Made by a program: the position numbers and the translations under genes. The notes under the pieces were generated by a model. The model saw only the letters and a list, made by a program, of their open reading frames with translations, did not search any database and was not told where the DNA came from. A DNA stretch of 33,561 nt from Deltaproteobacteria bacterium. Its GTDB lineage: Bacteria; SAR324; NAC60-12. Shown here one piece after another: positions 1 through 8,717 of the stretch (positions are counted from its first letter, which is position 1; every line of letters starts with the position of its first letter). Location: NCBI GenBank assembly GCA_011522845.1, contig WTIF01000289.1:1-33561 (forward strand), read 5' to 3'.

Positions 1-254
1 ACATAGGCCCGATCCTCATCTGAAACAATCGGACGGCTGCTTCCTTTCAAGACTTGAACAGAGGCATCAGAATTTAACCCAACAATCAATTGGTGAGCCT
101 GTGCAGCTGATTCCTGCAAATAACGGACATGGCCTGCGTGCAAAATATCAAAACAACCGTTCGTGAAACCAATCCGATGCCCAGCTTTTTTCCAGCTTTG
201 AGTGCGCTTTTTCGCTTCTTCCCAATCACAGATCTTACTGTACGAATCAGCCAT
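1..254 (-). CDS. rfaE2: D-glycero-beta-D-manno-heptose 1-phosphate adenylyltransferase (5' part, cut by window edge)
   Basis: The first 84 codons are present; the rest lies beyond position 1. The product begins [18 protein letters not shown] and carries [18 protein letters not shown] at residues 29-46, the nucleotidyltransferase signature with the HxGH motif at 39-42. This family transfers AMP to heptose 1-phosphate to give ADP-heptose for LPS inner core synthesis in the cytoplasm. The Met start directly precedes the catalytic domain, which suggests the stand-alone adenylyltransferase (RfaE2) rather than the C-terminal half of a bifunctional HldE; I infer this because no kinase domain is in frame upstream. 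The ATG shares one base with the apt stop codon (TGATG), so translation is probably coupled to apt. Confidence 0.9.
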   Translation of the reverse strand, partial: MADSYSKICDWEEAKKRTQSWKKAGHRIGFTNGCFDILHAGHVRYLQESAAQAHQLIVGLNSDASVQVLKGSSRPIVSDEDRAY

Positions 255-787
255 CACTCCTCTGTGAAGCGCATCAATGAAAAGGCTGGGCATGACAGTT
301 TCTGACGACCACCAAGGCCTTCCAATTCAATGATGAAGGCTGCTTCATGAACGATGGTATCCAATCGCTGAACAAGTTGTGCAGCTGCTGAAATGGTTCC
401 ACCCGTAGCCAGGAGATCGTCGGCCAGCAATACTCGCTGACCGGGTTGAAGCGCATCTTTATGAATTTCCAAAGAGTCCGTTCCATATTCCAGCGCATAT
501 TCGACCCTTTCAACAGCCGCCGGGAGTTTTCCAGGTTTACGAATAGGCACGAAGGCAACTCCCAATTCCAAGGCGAGTGGCGCTCCGATGAGAAATCCCC
601 TTGATTCAATGCCACAGACGGCGTGAAGCTCCGCATCACGATACCGACTGACAAGCAACTGAAGAGTCTCCTGAAATGCAGCAGGATTACTCAATAAGGT
701 TGTGATGTCTCTAAAAAGAATTCCAGGTTTGGGAAAGTCAGGAATCGTGCGGACAAGCGATTTGAGATGGTAGGCTGGTTCGTTCAA
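254..787 (-). CDS. apt: adenine phosphoribosyltransferase
   Basis: This 177-residue protein has the usual family length. It salvages adenine with PRPP to make AMP in the cytoplasm. The N-terminus contains the family stretch [18 protein letters not shown] (residues 15-32), and the PRPP-binding motif [13 protein letters not shown] lies at 119-131. The start is a TTG codon at 787: it gives the expected N-terminus, and a GGAGAG Shine-Dalgarno sequence sits four bases upstream. The gene is followed without a gap by rfaE2 on the same strand. Its leader (788-981) contains a nested inverted repeat at 873-916, described separately. Confidence 0.95.
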   Translation of the reverse strand: MNEPAYHLKSLVRTIPDFPKPGILFRDITTLLSNPAAFQETLQLLVSRYRDAELHAVCGIESRGFLIGAPLALELGVAFVPIRKPGKLPAAVERVEYALEYGTDSLEIHKDALQPGQRVLLADDLLATGGTISAAAQLVQRLDTIVHEAAFIIELEGLGGRQKLSCPAFSLMRFTEE

Positions 788-872
788 TCAACTCTCCGGG
801 GCGACTAAGAAGATAGTTAAAGAGTCTTCGAAGGTTTTGTAAAAGCAGCAAGATACAAGAGCCCTTCCAAGA

Positions 873-916
873 TGCAACGCAAATACCCACATGCTTCGTA
901 GGGTCTGAGCGTTGCA
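873..916. repeat. nested inverted repeat in the apt / DUF2256 intergenic region
   Basis: TGCAACGC (873-880) is a perfect inverted copy of GCGTTGCA (909-916). Inside it, ACCC (885-888) pairs with GGGT (901-904), giving a two-tier stem-loop. It would lie in the apt mRNA leader on the minus strand, or upstream of the DUF2256 gene on the plus strand. There is no clean U tract directly after it on the minus strand, so it is not an obvious terminator; an RNA or protein regulatory site is an inference. The rest of 788-981 shows nothing else that I can support. Confidence 0.5.
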
Positions 917-981
917 GAAGGAATTTATTTATTTTCTCAAAGCAATCTCACATTTCATGGTATTCTGATTATTTAGCTACC

Positions 982-1119
982 GTGCCACACAAAAAATCGA
1001 ACCTACCCCAGAAAGTTTGCCCTGTTTGCCAGCGTCCATTCACTTGGAGGCGAAAATGGGCTCGTGATTGGGACCAAGTTCGCTACTGCAGTGAGCGCTG
1101 TCGGCGTCAGGGGATTTAG
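982..1119 (+). CDS. DUF2256 small protein, zinc-ribbon-like
   Basis: This is a 45-residue ORF starting with GTG. It reads [16 protein letters not shown], then [10 protein letters not shown], and ends [11 protein letters not shown]. The pattern HKKxNLPxKxCxxCxRPFTWRxKW...YCSxxCR is the DUF2256 family signature as I know it. Four cysteines at residues 13, 16, 36 and 40 form a CxxC/CxxxC pair likely to bind one zinc ion. No in-frame ATG exists upstream (the ATG at 957 is out of frame), so GTG is the best start; the ribosome-binding site is poor. The function of the family is not known to me. It lies 56 bases upstream of the permease gene on the same strand and may share its transcript. Confidence 0.85.
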   Translation: MPHKKSNLPQKVCPVCQRPFTWRRKWARDWDQVRYCSERCRRQGI

Positions 1120-1175
1120 AATCAACGTTTTGATAATCCTCTCATTTTGTTTCTCCTTTCTTTGATCAAACAGCT

Positions 1176-3740
1176 ATGCAGATCTGGTTCAAACTGGCTT
1201 GGCGAGAAATCCGTAACAACCGTAAATTCAGTGCGTTCTTCGTCCTGAATCTGGCAATTGGGTTGGTAGGTTTTTTAGCGCTCAATTCTTTCAATTCATC
1301 AATCCAAAGTCATCTGGGGCGTAATGCGAAAGGGATTCTAACCGCTGACATTGCGGTCAATGCAACTCGTCCCTTCACAGAAGAAGAACTCCGCACAATT
1401 AGCAAGAGCCTTGAACCGATCGATCAGAGTCGCCAGATCTCCTTTGTGTCAATGTCTGCCAGTGGAGTCAATTCACGCTTATCACAGATCATTGCTGTTG
1501 ATGCCGGTTTTCCTCTGTACGGAGAACTGGAACTTCAGGAAAAAGGAGTCATTGGGCCTCGCGAAGTTGCCCAAGCGCTGAAAGAGCCCGTCATCTGGGT
1601 CTATCCTGACTTGCTGACCTCCCTAGATTTGAAACTAGGAGATTCCCTGCAGATTGGCACCCAGATGTTTAAGATTGCGGACGTAGTTCTGCAGGATCCA
1701 GGAACCAGTTTCTCTACTTTTGGAGTGGCTTCCCGAATTTACATGAGCTACAAGCAGGTCCAGAACACAGGCCTGACGGCTGTTGGAAAAAGTCGGGTCT
1801 TTCACCGTCAATATTATAAGTTGGCTCCAGGAATTGATGAAGAGCTTGCCGCTAAGAAACTGCAAAAGGATCTAGATGAACTGGGTGGAGAAGCATACTC
1901 TCTCAGGGTTCAAACCCCTGCCGGAGCAAGCCAGCAGGTTGGCCGAGCATTGGGCTATCTGAATGATTATCTGGGGATGGTCTCGCTGGTTGCTTTGTTT
2001 TTAGCAGGATTGGGCGCGGCCTATTTATTCCGAGATTATCTGCACAGTCGTTTTCAGGAAATAGCAATTCTCATGAGTTTAGGAGCTGCCAGAAAGTCAA
2101 CCTATCTCCTTCTACTCAGTCAAATTTTGATTCTGGGCGGAATGGCCGTGATTGTCTCCGCCTTTGCGTCTCTAGCCTTGTTACAGATTCTACCTCATCT
2201 TGTTTCAGATTTCCTTCCGCTTGGGTTTCAACAAGAGATGCCTTGGGCCAGTCTCGGCGTGGCCATGGTGGTGGGAACCATTGGCAGTCTAATTTTCTGT
2301 TTACCTGTACTGACTTCCATCCATCGGGTTCAGCCAATTGCCCTACTACGAGATACTAGTCGTGAATTTAGTCGAGGAAATACATGGAAGCTAAAGCTGG
2401 TGAGCTACTTACCCGGTCTTTTGGTATATGGAGGGCTGACGATCTGGGTTGCCGGATTCAAAAGAGGAGGATTGTTTTTGTTGCTTTTCATGGGGGCCTT
2501 ACTGGTCCTTGCGTTGTTGGCTTGGCTACTCTTCAAGGCCTGTGGGCATCTTTCAAATCGTCAAAGACCCGTCTTCAAAATCGCTCTTCGCAGCCTGAAT
2601 CGTAACCGAGTTGCGGCGATTTCCTGTTTCTTGTCAATGTCCCTGGGCACCCTGCTAATCAATCTGATTCCACAGTTGCAGCAAGGGTTAGTCGAAGAAC
2701 TGGAACGACCTGAGGACAGTCGGGTTCCAACATTTTTTGTGTTTGATATCCAAGAAGAGCAGATCGCAGGTCTAACCGACGTGGTTGCTCAAGAAGGTTT
2801 TGCGCTTGAGAGCCTTTCTCCATTGGTGAGAGCTCGTCTCTCAATGGTCAATGGAGAGATTTATCAGGGCCAGGACAGAGATGATGTAGTACGTGATGAA
2901 AACCGTGAACGTCGACGAAGAAGTCGAACATACAATTTGTCTTATCTTTCTGCGGATCAGGTGAACCTTGGGATTGTAGTGGGGGAGCCACTCAGTGGAC
3001 GTTATGATTTCATGAGCGATCAGCCTGTTCAGGTGTCTCTGGAAAAGGAATTTGCTAGCTGGCGGGAGTGGCGAGTTGGGGACAGGTTAACCTTTGACAT
3101 CGCTGGGATTCCAATTGAAGCACAAGTGGCTAACTTGCGGAAGGTCGAATGGACAACTTTTCAACCAGACTTCTTTATTGTAATGCAGCCTGGAGCGTTG
3201 GAAGATGCTCCCAAGGTCTTCCTTGGCAGTATCCGGAATGTTCCTCCTGAAAAAAGACTTTCTCTGCAAAATAGCATCGTCCGCGCCTATCCTAATATTT
3301 CTGTAATTGATGTAACCAGAATTTTAGCAAGAGCCTTCGAAATCATTGATCAGGTCAGCTTTGCCATTAATTTTATGGCGTATTTAGCCATTCTGGCTGG
3401 TCTTGTGGTCTTGTACTCCATTGCTCGCCAGGAAGTGCAAAGCCGCGGTTGGGAGATGAATCTGCTGAAGACCTTGGGGGCACGATTCCCTCTGGTGATG
3501 CGCATTATTCAAACAGAGTTTGGGCTGCTGGCATTGTTCGCAGCAGCTTCGGGCCTGCTACTCAGCTTGATCTTTTCTTTCATCATTTCGTGGGTAGTCT
3601 TCGAGAATCTCTGGAGAATCAACTGGTGGAGCAATGGGGTTACTTTGATGGCAGTGGTAGCCCTTAGCGTTGTAACCGCTAGTCTTGCAGCACATCGAAC
3701 GTTACGTCAGAAGCCGCTAGCACTTCTGAGAACTGTTTAA
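1176..3740 (+). CDS. FtsX-like ABC transporter permease, YbbP-type
   Basis: This 854-residue integral membrane protein resembles the large permeases typified by E. coli YbbP. One N-terminal membrane segment (about residues 20-42) is followed by a long extracytoplasmic domain, then a cluster of three segments (about 265-385, ending in the permease-like SLGAARKS and HRVQPIALLRD stretches). A central hydrophobic pair (about 410-455) and a second soluble domain follow. A final FtsX domain has three segments (about 725-845) and ends HRTLRQKPLALLRTV. Such proteins usually work with a YbbA/LolD-type ATPase, but no ATPase gene adjoins this one. No substrate can be assigned from sequence. The 14-base gap to the convergent pncA leaves no room for a terminator. 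Confidence 0.85.
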   Translation: MQIWFKLAWREIRNNRKFSAFFVLNLAIGLVGFLALNSFNSSIQSHLGRNAKGILTADIAVNATRPFTEEELRTISKSLEPIDQSRQISFVSMSASGVNSRLSQIIAVDAGFPLYGELELQEKGVIGPREVAQALKEPVIWVYPDLLTSLDLKLGDSLQIGTQMFKIADVVLQDPGTSFSTFGVASRIYMSYKQVQNTGLTAVGKSRVFHRQYYKLAPGIDEELAAKKLQKDLDELGGEAYSLRVQTPAGASQQVGRALGYLNDYLGMVSLVALFLAGLGAAYLFRDYLHSRFQEIAILMSLGAARKSTYLLLLSQILILGGMAVIVSAFASLALLQILPHLVSDFLPLGFQQEMPWASLGVAMVVGTIGSLIFCLPVLTSIHRVQPIALLRDTSREFSRGNTWKLKLVSYLPGLLVYGGLTIWVAGFKRGGLFLLLFMGALLVLALLAWLLFKACGHLSNRQRPVFKIALRSLNRNRVAAISCFLSMSLGTLLINLIPQLQQGLVEELERPEDSRVPTFFVFDIQEEQIAGLTDVVAQEGFALESLSPLVRARLSMVNGEIYQGQDRDDVVRDENRERRRRSRTYNLSYLSADQVNLGIVVGEPLSGRYDFMSDQPVQVSLEKEFASWREWRVGDRLTFDIAGIPIEAQVANLRKVEWTTFQPDFFIVMQPGALEDAPKVFLGSIRNVPPEKRLSLQNSIVRAYPNISVIDVTRILARAFEIIDQVSFAINFMAYLAILAGLVVLYSIARQEVQSRGWEMNLLKTLGARFPLVMRIIQTEFGLLALFAAASGLLLSLIFSFIISWVVFENLWRINWWSNGVTLMAVVALSVVTASLAAHRTLRQKPLALLRTV

Positions 3741-3754
3741 ATCTTTGTGACGGA

Positions 3755-4369
3755 TCAGGGTAACTCCGAACTTAGAAGGATTCGGACTCCCTGCTCCTGC
3801 AAAGCTACGAGGGCACGGTCGACATCTCCCTTTTGTAAATTCACTCCACGAGTCGCATCTGAAATCACGATAGTACGAAACCCGAGCTCAGCAGCATCTG
3901 CTGCCGTAAAGCGTACACAATAGTCGGTTGCCAGACCTACCACAAAGACTTCGTCTACCCCTTGCTCCCGTAGATACTCTCCCATTCCCGTACTGCTCTG
4001 GTGGTCGTTATCAAAGAAGCCGCTATAGCTGTCAATGCGTGGATTTTGTCCTTTGCGGAAAACTCTTTTGACCTTACTCTGATCCAGGTTGGAGATGAAT
4101 TGGGCTCCCTCCGTTTCTTGAACACAGTGAATTGGCCAGAGGACTTGCGGTATTCCATGCAGATCAATCAATTCTCCTGGTTGTCTTCCCTCATGCTGAA
4201 TTGCAAAACTCTGATGGTCAGCGGGATGCCAGTCCTGGGTTGCTACAACTAGGTCAAACTTTTGCTGAAGTTGATTGATCAGGGGAACAATGCTGTCCCC
4301 CTCAGGGACGGGGAGCGCACCACTGGGAGTGAAATCATTTTGTAGATCGACAAGAATCAAAGCATTCAT
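3755..4369 (-). CDS. pncA: nicotinamidase
   Basis: This 204-residue protein belongs to the cysteine hydrolase (isochorismatase-like) superfamily. It deamidates nicotinamide to nicotinate in the NAD salvage pathway. The catalytic triad expected for PncA is visible: D8 (ILVDLQNDF), K106 (FRKGQ) and C151 (GLATDYCV). The metal-site residues D46, H48 (TQDWHP) and H81 (WPIHC) are also present. Length and N-terminus match the family. It lies 17 bases downstream of a small lipoprotein gene on the same strand and probably shares its transcript. Confidence 0.95.
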   Translation of the reverse strand: MNALILVDLQNDFTPSGALPVPEGDSIVPLINQLQQKFDLVVATQDWHPADHQSFAIQHEGRQPGELIDLHGIPQVLWPIHCVQETEGAQFISNLDQSKVKRVFRKGQNPRIDSYSGFFDNDHQSSTGMGEYLREQGVDEVFVVGLATDYCVRFTAADAAELGFRTIVISDATRGVNLQKGDVDRALVALQEQGVRILLSSELP

Positions 4370-4386
4370 GAAGAGTGTTTTGGGAT

Positions 4387-4788
4387 TCAGTTGGCAAATC
4401 GGTCAATACGCATCGGAGTTTTTCGCTCACAGCGACGGTCCCAGTCCTCATCGTTAGATGCACAGGGAGTTGGATTGGATTCAAAGACACAATAGTGTTC
4501 GCCCGGAGGCAGCTGGGAGTCCAATGGCACTTCATACCGGCGTCCATCATAAAATTGGGCGATCACACCGTTTGAAACCGGAACCAGTTTTTGTACCCGC
4601 GAATCCAGAGAGGGAGCAACGTATCGGGAATATCGTGGAGTGTAGAGCAATTCACAAAGCTCCATCACATGCAGTCTTTTATTGGTTGGATAATTAAAAT
4701 CAACATGATTGGGTGGATTGCTACTGCAGGCAAAAATTCCGATTCCAAACAAGCTTAACAGCAAGGGTCCACGACAAAAAAACGACAT
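4387..4788 (-). CDS. small lipoprotein of unknown function
   Basis: The 133-residue product starts with a hydrophobic signal (LLLSLFGIGIFAC). The lipobox I18-F19-A20-C21 predicts lipidation at C21 and export to the periplasmic face of a membrane. The mature part has Cys residues at ELCELLY, HYCVFESNPTPC and RRCERK, so disulfides are possible. I do not recognise a domain. The gene is upstream of pncA by 17 bases and divergent from the ABC exporter gene. A functional link to NAD salvage is not evident. Confidence 0.75.
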   Translation of the reverse strand: MSFFCRGPLLLSLFGIGIFACSSNPPNHVDFNYPTNKRLHVMELCELLYTPRYSRYVAPSLDSRVQKLVPVSNGVIAQFYDGRRYEVPLDSQLPPGEHYCVFESNPTPCASNDEDWDRRCERKTPMRIDRFAN

Positions 4789-4855
4789 GTGAACTCGCGT
4801 TTTTGAGAAAGTGCAAAATTATTGGATTTCAGGCAGGATAACTCCGTTGAAATGT

Positions 4856-4877
4856 CATTCAAGAATTGTTCTGAATG
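4856..4877. repeat. small inverted repeat in a divergent promoter region
   Basis: CATTC-A-AGAA-TTG-TTCT-GAATG forms a nine-pair stem with one bulged A and a three-base loop. It lies between the divergent lipoprotein gene (start 4788) and the ABC exporter gene (start 4951), where a regulator could bind. No factor can be named. The rest of 4789-4950 shows only an AAGGAAA ribosome-binding site before 4951. Confidence 0.35.
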
Positions 4878-4950
4878 GATTTGCATACATTGAGTTGGAA
4901 GCCCGCTTGGCCCAATTCAAAACTACGAGGTATTTAAGGAAAGTTACTAG

Positions 4951-6753
4951 ATGAATTCCACTCCACATCCAATGATCAGCCTGCTGTACTACATCCTACC
5001 TCACCGGGGCTGGTTTTCATGGGCTTGTTTTAACAGCATTCTGAACAAAGTTCTCGACTTGATGCCTCCAGTTCTTGTGGGCTGGGTGATAGATTCTGTC
5101 CGCCGAGAACCCCCTGAATGGATCGCGAATGTTGTGGGCACTACAGATCCATGGCCACTTGCAGTTTTCCTTGCGGTTCTTGGAGTTGTCATCTTTGGCT
5201 TTGAGAGCCTTTTTGAATGGGCCTACCAGTACGGCTTCATGAACCTTGCTCAACGAGTCCAACACAATTTGCGGACAGATGCTTACAACCACATTCAGAT
5301 GCGTGAGATTGAATTCTTTGAGAATCACCGCATGGGAGAGACCATGGCGATGCTCAATGATGACGTCAATCAGATTGAAAGGTTTTTGAACACGGGTTTC
5401 AACGAGCTGCTTCAATTGCTGGTTTTGTTTTTATTTTCTATTTTTGTACTGGTGGATGTTTCCTGGCAATTGGCGCTGATTGGCTTGATTCCTGTGCCCT
5501 TGATTCTCTGGGGAAGCTGGTTTTATCAAAACCTCATCTCACCACGTTATAAGCAAGTTCGAGAAGCAGTTGGTGGGTTGAGCAGTCGTCTGGAAAACAA
5601 CATTGCAGGTATCCTGGTCATCAAGAGCTTCACAGCAGAAGCATTTGAATCTCAACGAGTTTCTGAAGCATCACTGGAATACAAGAAAGCCAACCATGCT
5701 GCAATTCGCTTCAGCTCGGTCTATGTCCCTCTCATTCGAATGGCAGTGGCAATTGGTTTTGGGGGGGTTCTGCTACTTGGAAGTTACTGGGTTCTGGAAG
5801 ACAAAGGAGTACTGACAGTTGGTGAGTTGGTACTGTTTTCAATGCTAATCCAACGCATGTTGTGGCCCCTGACTCGGATGGGGATCACCCTTGATGAGTA
5901 TGAGCGCGCCAAGGCTAGTGCTCGTAGGACATTTGGCCTCTTGCAGACTCCAAGCAAAATTCAAGATCCCGCCGAACCTCAATTCCTTCCTGAACCGATG
6001 CAGGCGGAGATACACTTTGATCAGGTCCATTTCACCTATCGTCGAGGAGAGCCAGTCTTGCGAGGCCTCGATTTCAAAGTACGGTCTGGAGAAACGATCG
6101 GTATTGCTGGGGCAACTGGTGCTGGAAAGTCAACTCTGATCAAATTGCTCCTGCGTTTGTATGATCCATCTGGTGGAGCAATTTGCCTTGATGGGCTGGA
6201 CCTACGGGATCTAACCCTGCAGGACATTAGAAGTCATATCGCCTTGGTCAGTCAGGATGTTTACCTGTTTCACGGCACAATTGCGGAGAACATAGCCTAC
6301 GGTTCCCCGAATAGAGACCTAGACCAAATCCAAGCTGCAGCAGAATCAGCTCAGCTACATGATTTCGTCATGACCTTGCCAGATGCCTATCAAACGGTGG
6401 TGGGTGAGCGAGGTATTCGACTGTCGGGGGGACAGCGGCAGCGTCTCAGTATTGCCAGAGCGATCCTGAAAGATGCTCCAATCATGGTTTTTGATGAGGC
6501 AACCAGTTCAGTCGACACTGAAACAGAGAGAGCGATCCAACAAAGTCTTTCCAGAATCACAAAAGGGAAAACCGCGTTGATTATTGCTCACCGACTTTCC
6601 ACGATCCGACATGCCGATAGAATTTTAGTGCTGAGAGATGGCCAAGTGGTAGAGGAAGGACACCATGATGACTTGTTGGAGCTGAAGGGAACTTACGCTG
6701 AGCTGTGGCAGGTTCAGTCTGGTGAAGTTACTGCTGCTCCCATTCTTCATTGA
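4951..6753 (+). CDS. ABC exporter, fused membrane and ATPase domains (MsbA/MDR-like)
   Basis: This 600-residue half-transporter has an ABC transmembrane domain at about residues 20-320 and a nucleotide-binding domain at about 352-590. Walker A is GATGAGKST (387-395), the Q-loop is at Q435, the signature LSGGQ is at 491-495, Walker B is IMVFDE (511-516) and the switch histidine is H547. Two copies would form a homodimeric exporter in the inner membrane. The order and sequence fit lipid, drug or peptide exporters of the MsbA/MDR group, but the substrate is not readable. A good ribosome-binding site (AAGGAAA) precedes the ATG. The azlC gene follows after 57 bases. Confidence 0.93.
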   Translation: MNSTPHPMISLLYYILPHRGWFSWACFNSILNKVLDLMPPVLVGWVIDSVRREPPEWIANVVGTTDPWPLAVFLAVLGVVIFGFESLFEWAYQYGFMNLAQRVQHNLRTDAYNHIQMREIEFFENHRMGETMAMLNDDVNQIERFLNTGFNELLQLLVLFLFSIFVLVDVSWQLALIGLIPVPLILWGSWFYQNLISPRYKQVREAVGGLSSRLENNIAGILVIKSFTAEAFESQRVSEASLEYKKANHAAIRFSSVYVPLIRMAVAIGFGGVLLLGSYWVLEDKGVLTVGELVLFSMLIQRMLWPLTRMGITLDEYERAKASARRTFGLLQTPSKIQDPAEPQFLPEPMQAEIHFDQVHFTYRRGEPVLRGLDFKVRSGETIGIAGATGAGKSTLIKLLLRLYDPSGGAICLDGLDLRDLTLQDIRSHIALVSQDVYLFHGTIAENIAYGSPNRDLDQIQAAAESAQLHDFVMTLPDAYQTVVGERGIRLSGGQRQRLSIARAILKDAPIMVFDEATSSVDTETERAIQQSLSRITKGKTALIIAHRLSTIRHADRILVLRDGQVVEEGHHDDLLELKGTYAELWQVQSGEVTAAPILH

Positions 6754-6810
6754 AAGAATCGATGCCAGTCAGTTCTTCCATGGTCGACTGCCTTGGGTTG
6801 ATGTGATCCC

Positions 6811-7539
6811 ATGAATTCGACACCACAAACTGAGTTTTGGAGGGGAGTTCGGGATACCTTCCCATTGATCGTCGGAGCAATTCCGTTCGGAATTATCTTT
6901 GGAACTCTCTCTGAGAGTGGAGGACTTTCTCTCTGGGGCGCTTTGGCTTTTTCAGCGATTGTCTTCGCTGGATCAGCTCAATTCATAGCCCTCGGAATGG
7001 TCTCTGCTGGGGCCACATGGCCAGTCATTGTATTGACCACCTTCGTGGTGAATCTACGACACCTCCTCTATTCAACCACACTGCTCCAGCAGGTTCGTCA
7101 CTTGCCTCAACGTTGGCGCATACCGCTGGCTTTCTGGCTGACCGATGAGACCTTTGCAGTGGCAGTCCGCCACTATGCGGAACCTTCCCCAATCATCCAC
7201 AAGCACTGGTACTATCTAGGCTCTGCGCTCATCATGTATTTCAATTGGCAACTATGTACGATGATCGGGATTTTCTTTGGGAGGGTGGTGCCGGGTTTGG
7301 AGGAATGGGGCTTGGACTTTGCCATGTCTGCAACCTTCATCGGCATCGTTGTGCCTTATCTGAAGAATCGCCCAATGATCGCCACGGCCCTCGTTGCCTC
7401 AGGTCTAGGCTTGGCCTTGTACGGTTTGCCAAACAAACTCGGGCTGATGATCGCTGCGTTAGCTGGAGTAGCTACTGGTTTTTTTCTGGAACAAAGACTG
7501 GCTAGTAATCGAATAACTGAGGCAGATGAGGCCCAATGA
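6811..7539 (+). CDS. azlC: branched-chain amino acid exporter, AzlC subunit
   Basis: This 242-residue, highly hydrophobic protein matches the AzlC family. The N-terminal stretch contains [17 protein letters not shown], the middle [13 protein letters not shown], and then [13 protein letters not shown] and FWLTDETFA, all family landmarks. AzlC works with the small AzlD protein in the inner membrane to export branched-chain or related amino acids. The last four bases (ATGA, 7536-7539) contain the azlD start, so the two are translationally coupled. Confidence 0.93.
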   Translation: MNSTPQTEFWRGVRDTFPLIVGAIPFGIIFGTLSESGGLSLWGALAFSAIVFAGSAQFIALGMVSAGATWPVIVLTTFVVNLRHLLYSTTLLQQVRHLPQRWRIPLAFWLTDETFAVAVRHYAEPSPIIHKHWYYLGSALIMYFNWQLCTMIGIFFGRVVPGLEEWGLDFAMSATFIGIVVPYLKNRPMIATALVASGLGLALYGLPNKLGLMIAALAGVATGFFLEQRLASNRITEADEAQ

Positions 7540-7862
7540 ATGAGTTTTTGTTGGTTGGTGGGATGTTCTTGGTGACTTTTCTAGTCCGTTATCTTCCGTT
7601 TGGACTGGCGGGGTCCTTACAAATTCCGGAGCCTCTTGAACGGGCGCTGCGGTATGTCCCAGTGGCTGTCTTGATGGCAATTGTTGCACCCGCCGTTTTG
7701 ATTCCCCAGGGAGATTCTGTCCAATTTAGTTGGCAAAATCCCCATCTTTTGGGAGCCTTTGCAGCTTTTCTAGCAGGCTGGTGGAAAAACAACCTGCTGC
7801 TAACCATCGTAGTCGGGATGGCGGCTTTTTTCATCTCAAGGTTGCTGATTGGGAGATTCTAA
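7536..7862 (+). CDS. azlD: branched-chain amino acid exporter, AzlD subunit
   Basis: This is a 108-residue membrane protein with about four hydrophobic segments. It has the AzlD landmarks [12 protein letters not shown] and [18 protein letters not shown]. It overlaps azlC by ATGA and should form a complex with it. It ends 35 bases before the convergent hydratase remnant; that gap holds no recognisable terminator hairpin. Confidence 0.92.
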   Translation: MNEFLLVGGMFLVTFLVRYLPFGLAGSLQIPEPLERALRYVPVAVLMAIVAPAVLIPQGDSVQFSWQNPHLLGAFAAFLAGWWKNNLLLTIVVGMAAFFISRLLIGRF

Positions 7863-7897
7863 AAACTACCGATAGACATATCTGACCGCGGATGGAA

Positions 7898-8035
7898 TTA
7901 TTTCCCACACCAGACAGGATGCCGCTTTTCAATGAAAGCAGAGATTCCCTCCTGAGCATCCCGAGCCTCTAGATTTCGAACCATTACCTCCTTCGTGTAA
8001 TCGTACGCTTCACTCAATGGCAGTTCAGTCTGCCG
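7898..8035 (-). pseudogene. cut-off C-terminal part of the enoyl-CoA hydratase, behind an in-frame TAA
   Basis: Immediately after the TAA at 8036-8038, the same frame continues for 45 sense codons to a second TAA at 7898-7900. It reads RQTELPLSEAYDYTKEVMV, then RNLEARDAQEGI, then SAFIEKRHPVWCGK. This is the expected crotonase C-terminus: family members continue YRQ...AYDYT...M..N....DA.EGI.AF.EKR.P.W. One base change (TAA for TAC or TAT, giving YY) would restore a 261-residue protein. The stretch is thus either a recently lost end, a sequence error, or translated by readthrough. Confidence 0.85.
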
Positions 8036-8683
8036 TTAATAGGCCTCCTTGCCGATAGCAACAGTCAGTGGAGACTTGGAGGCAATTTTTTGTGCTAGTT
8101 CCATCGTCTTCGTCTCCAAATCTTCGGCATCGACAACTTCGTTGACTAGTCCCATTCTGTAAGCATTCTGAGCATCAATCAGATCGCCGGTCAGTAACAT
8201 CTGCATAGCGTGCTTATTTGATAAATTACGTGAAAGAGCGACCATTGGAGTGGAACAAAATAAACCGATATTAACACCCGGAGTTGCATAGCGGGCCTCT
8301 TGTGAGGAAATTGCTAAATCGCAACTTGCCACGAGTTGGGCCCCTGCAGCGGTTGCTATTCCATGCACCTGGGCAATGACAGGTTTAGGTAGTCGAATGA
8401 TCGTCTGCATCAACTCTGCACAATCTGCAAAAAGTTGTTCTGTGTAATTTCGTGAATAATTTTGAGCCTTGATCTCTTTGAGATCGTGTCCCGCACAAAA
8501 GCCAGGGCCAGCCCCTGCCAGAATAACGACGCGGACTGCTTCATCAGTAGAAACCTCAATGAAGGCATCGAGCAACGCTCTCAGCATTCCTTGGGAGAGA
8601 GCATTCCGTGCTTGCGGTCGATTCATTGTCAGGGTGGTAACGCCTTCATCGTCGTGGCGAAGGACCAAAGCTTCTTCAGTCAT
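8036..8683 (-). CDS. enoyl-CoA hydratase/isomerase family protein, truncated by an in-frame stop
   Basis: The 215 residues show the crotonase fold landmarks: MNRPQARNALS, the oxyanion-hole stretch GPGFCAGHDLKEI, and IAQVHGIATAAGAQLVASCDLAI. The family acts on CoA thioesters, hydrating or isomerising double bonds. It looks closest to the ECHDC3-like branch, in which GLFC follows PGVNI and the usual second catalytic Glu is not obvious, so a classical hydratase activity is uncertain. The product ends at GKEAY, about 46 residues short. The missing part normally forms C-terminal helices that close the active site and support the trimer. The gene lies 34 bases downstream of the CoA-transferase beta gene on the same strand. 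Confidence 0.85.
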   Translation of the reverse strand: MTEEALVLRHDDEGVTTLTMNRPQARNALSQGMLRALLDAFIEVSTDEAVRVVILAGAGPGFCAGHDLKEIKAQNYSRNYTEQLFADCAELMQTIIRLPKPVIAQVHGIATAAGAQLVASCDLAISSQEARYATPGVNIGLFCSTPMVALSRNLSNKHAMQMLLTGDLIDAQNAYRMGLVNEVVDAEDLETKTMELAQKIASKSPLTVAIGKEAY

Positions 8684-8717
8684 TTTCTTCTCAGATTGGG
8701 TTAAATTTAGAAATTGA

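Noticed and set aside
4951-6827. Near-identical first 17 bases of the ABC exporter gene and azlC
   Set aside because: 15 of 17 bases match, but the similarity stops at once and the proteins are unrelated; most likely coincidence.
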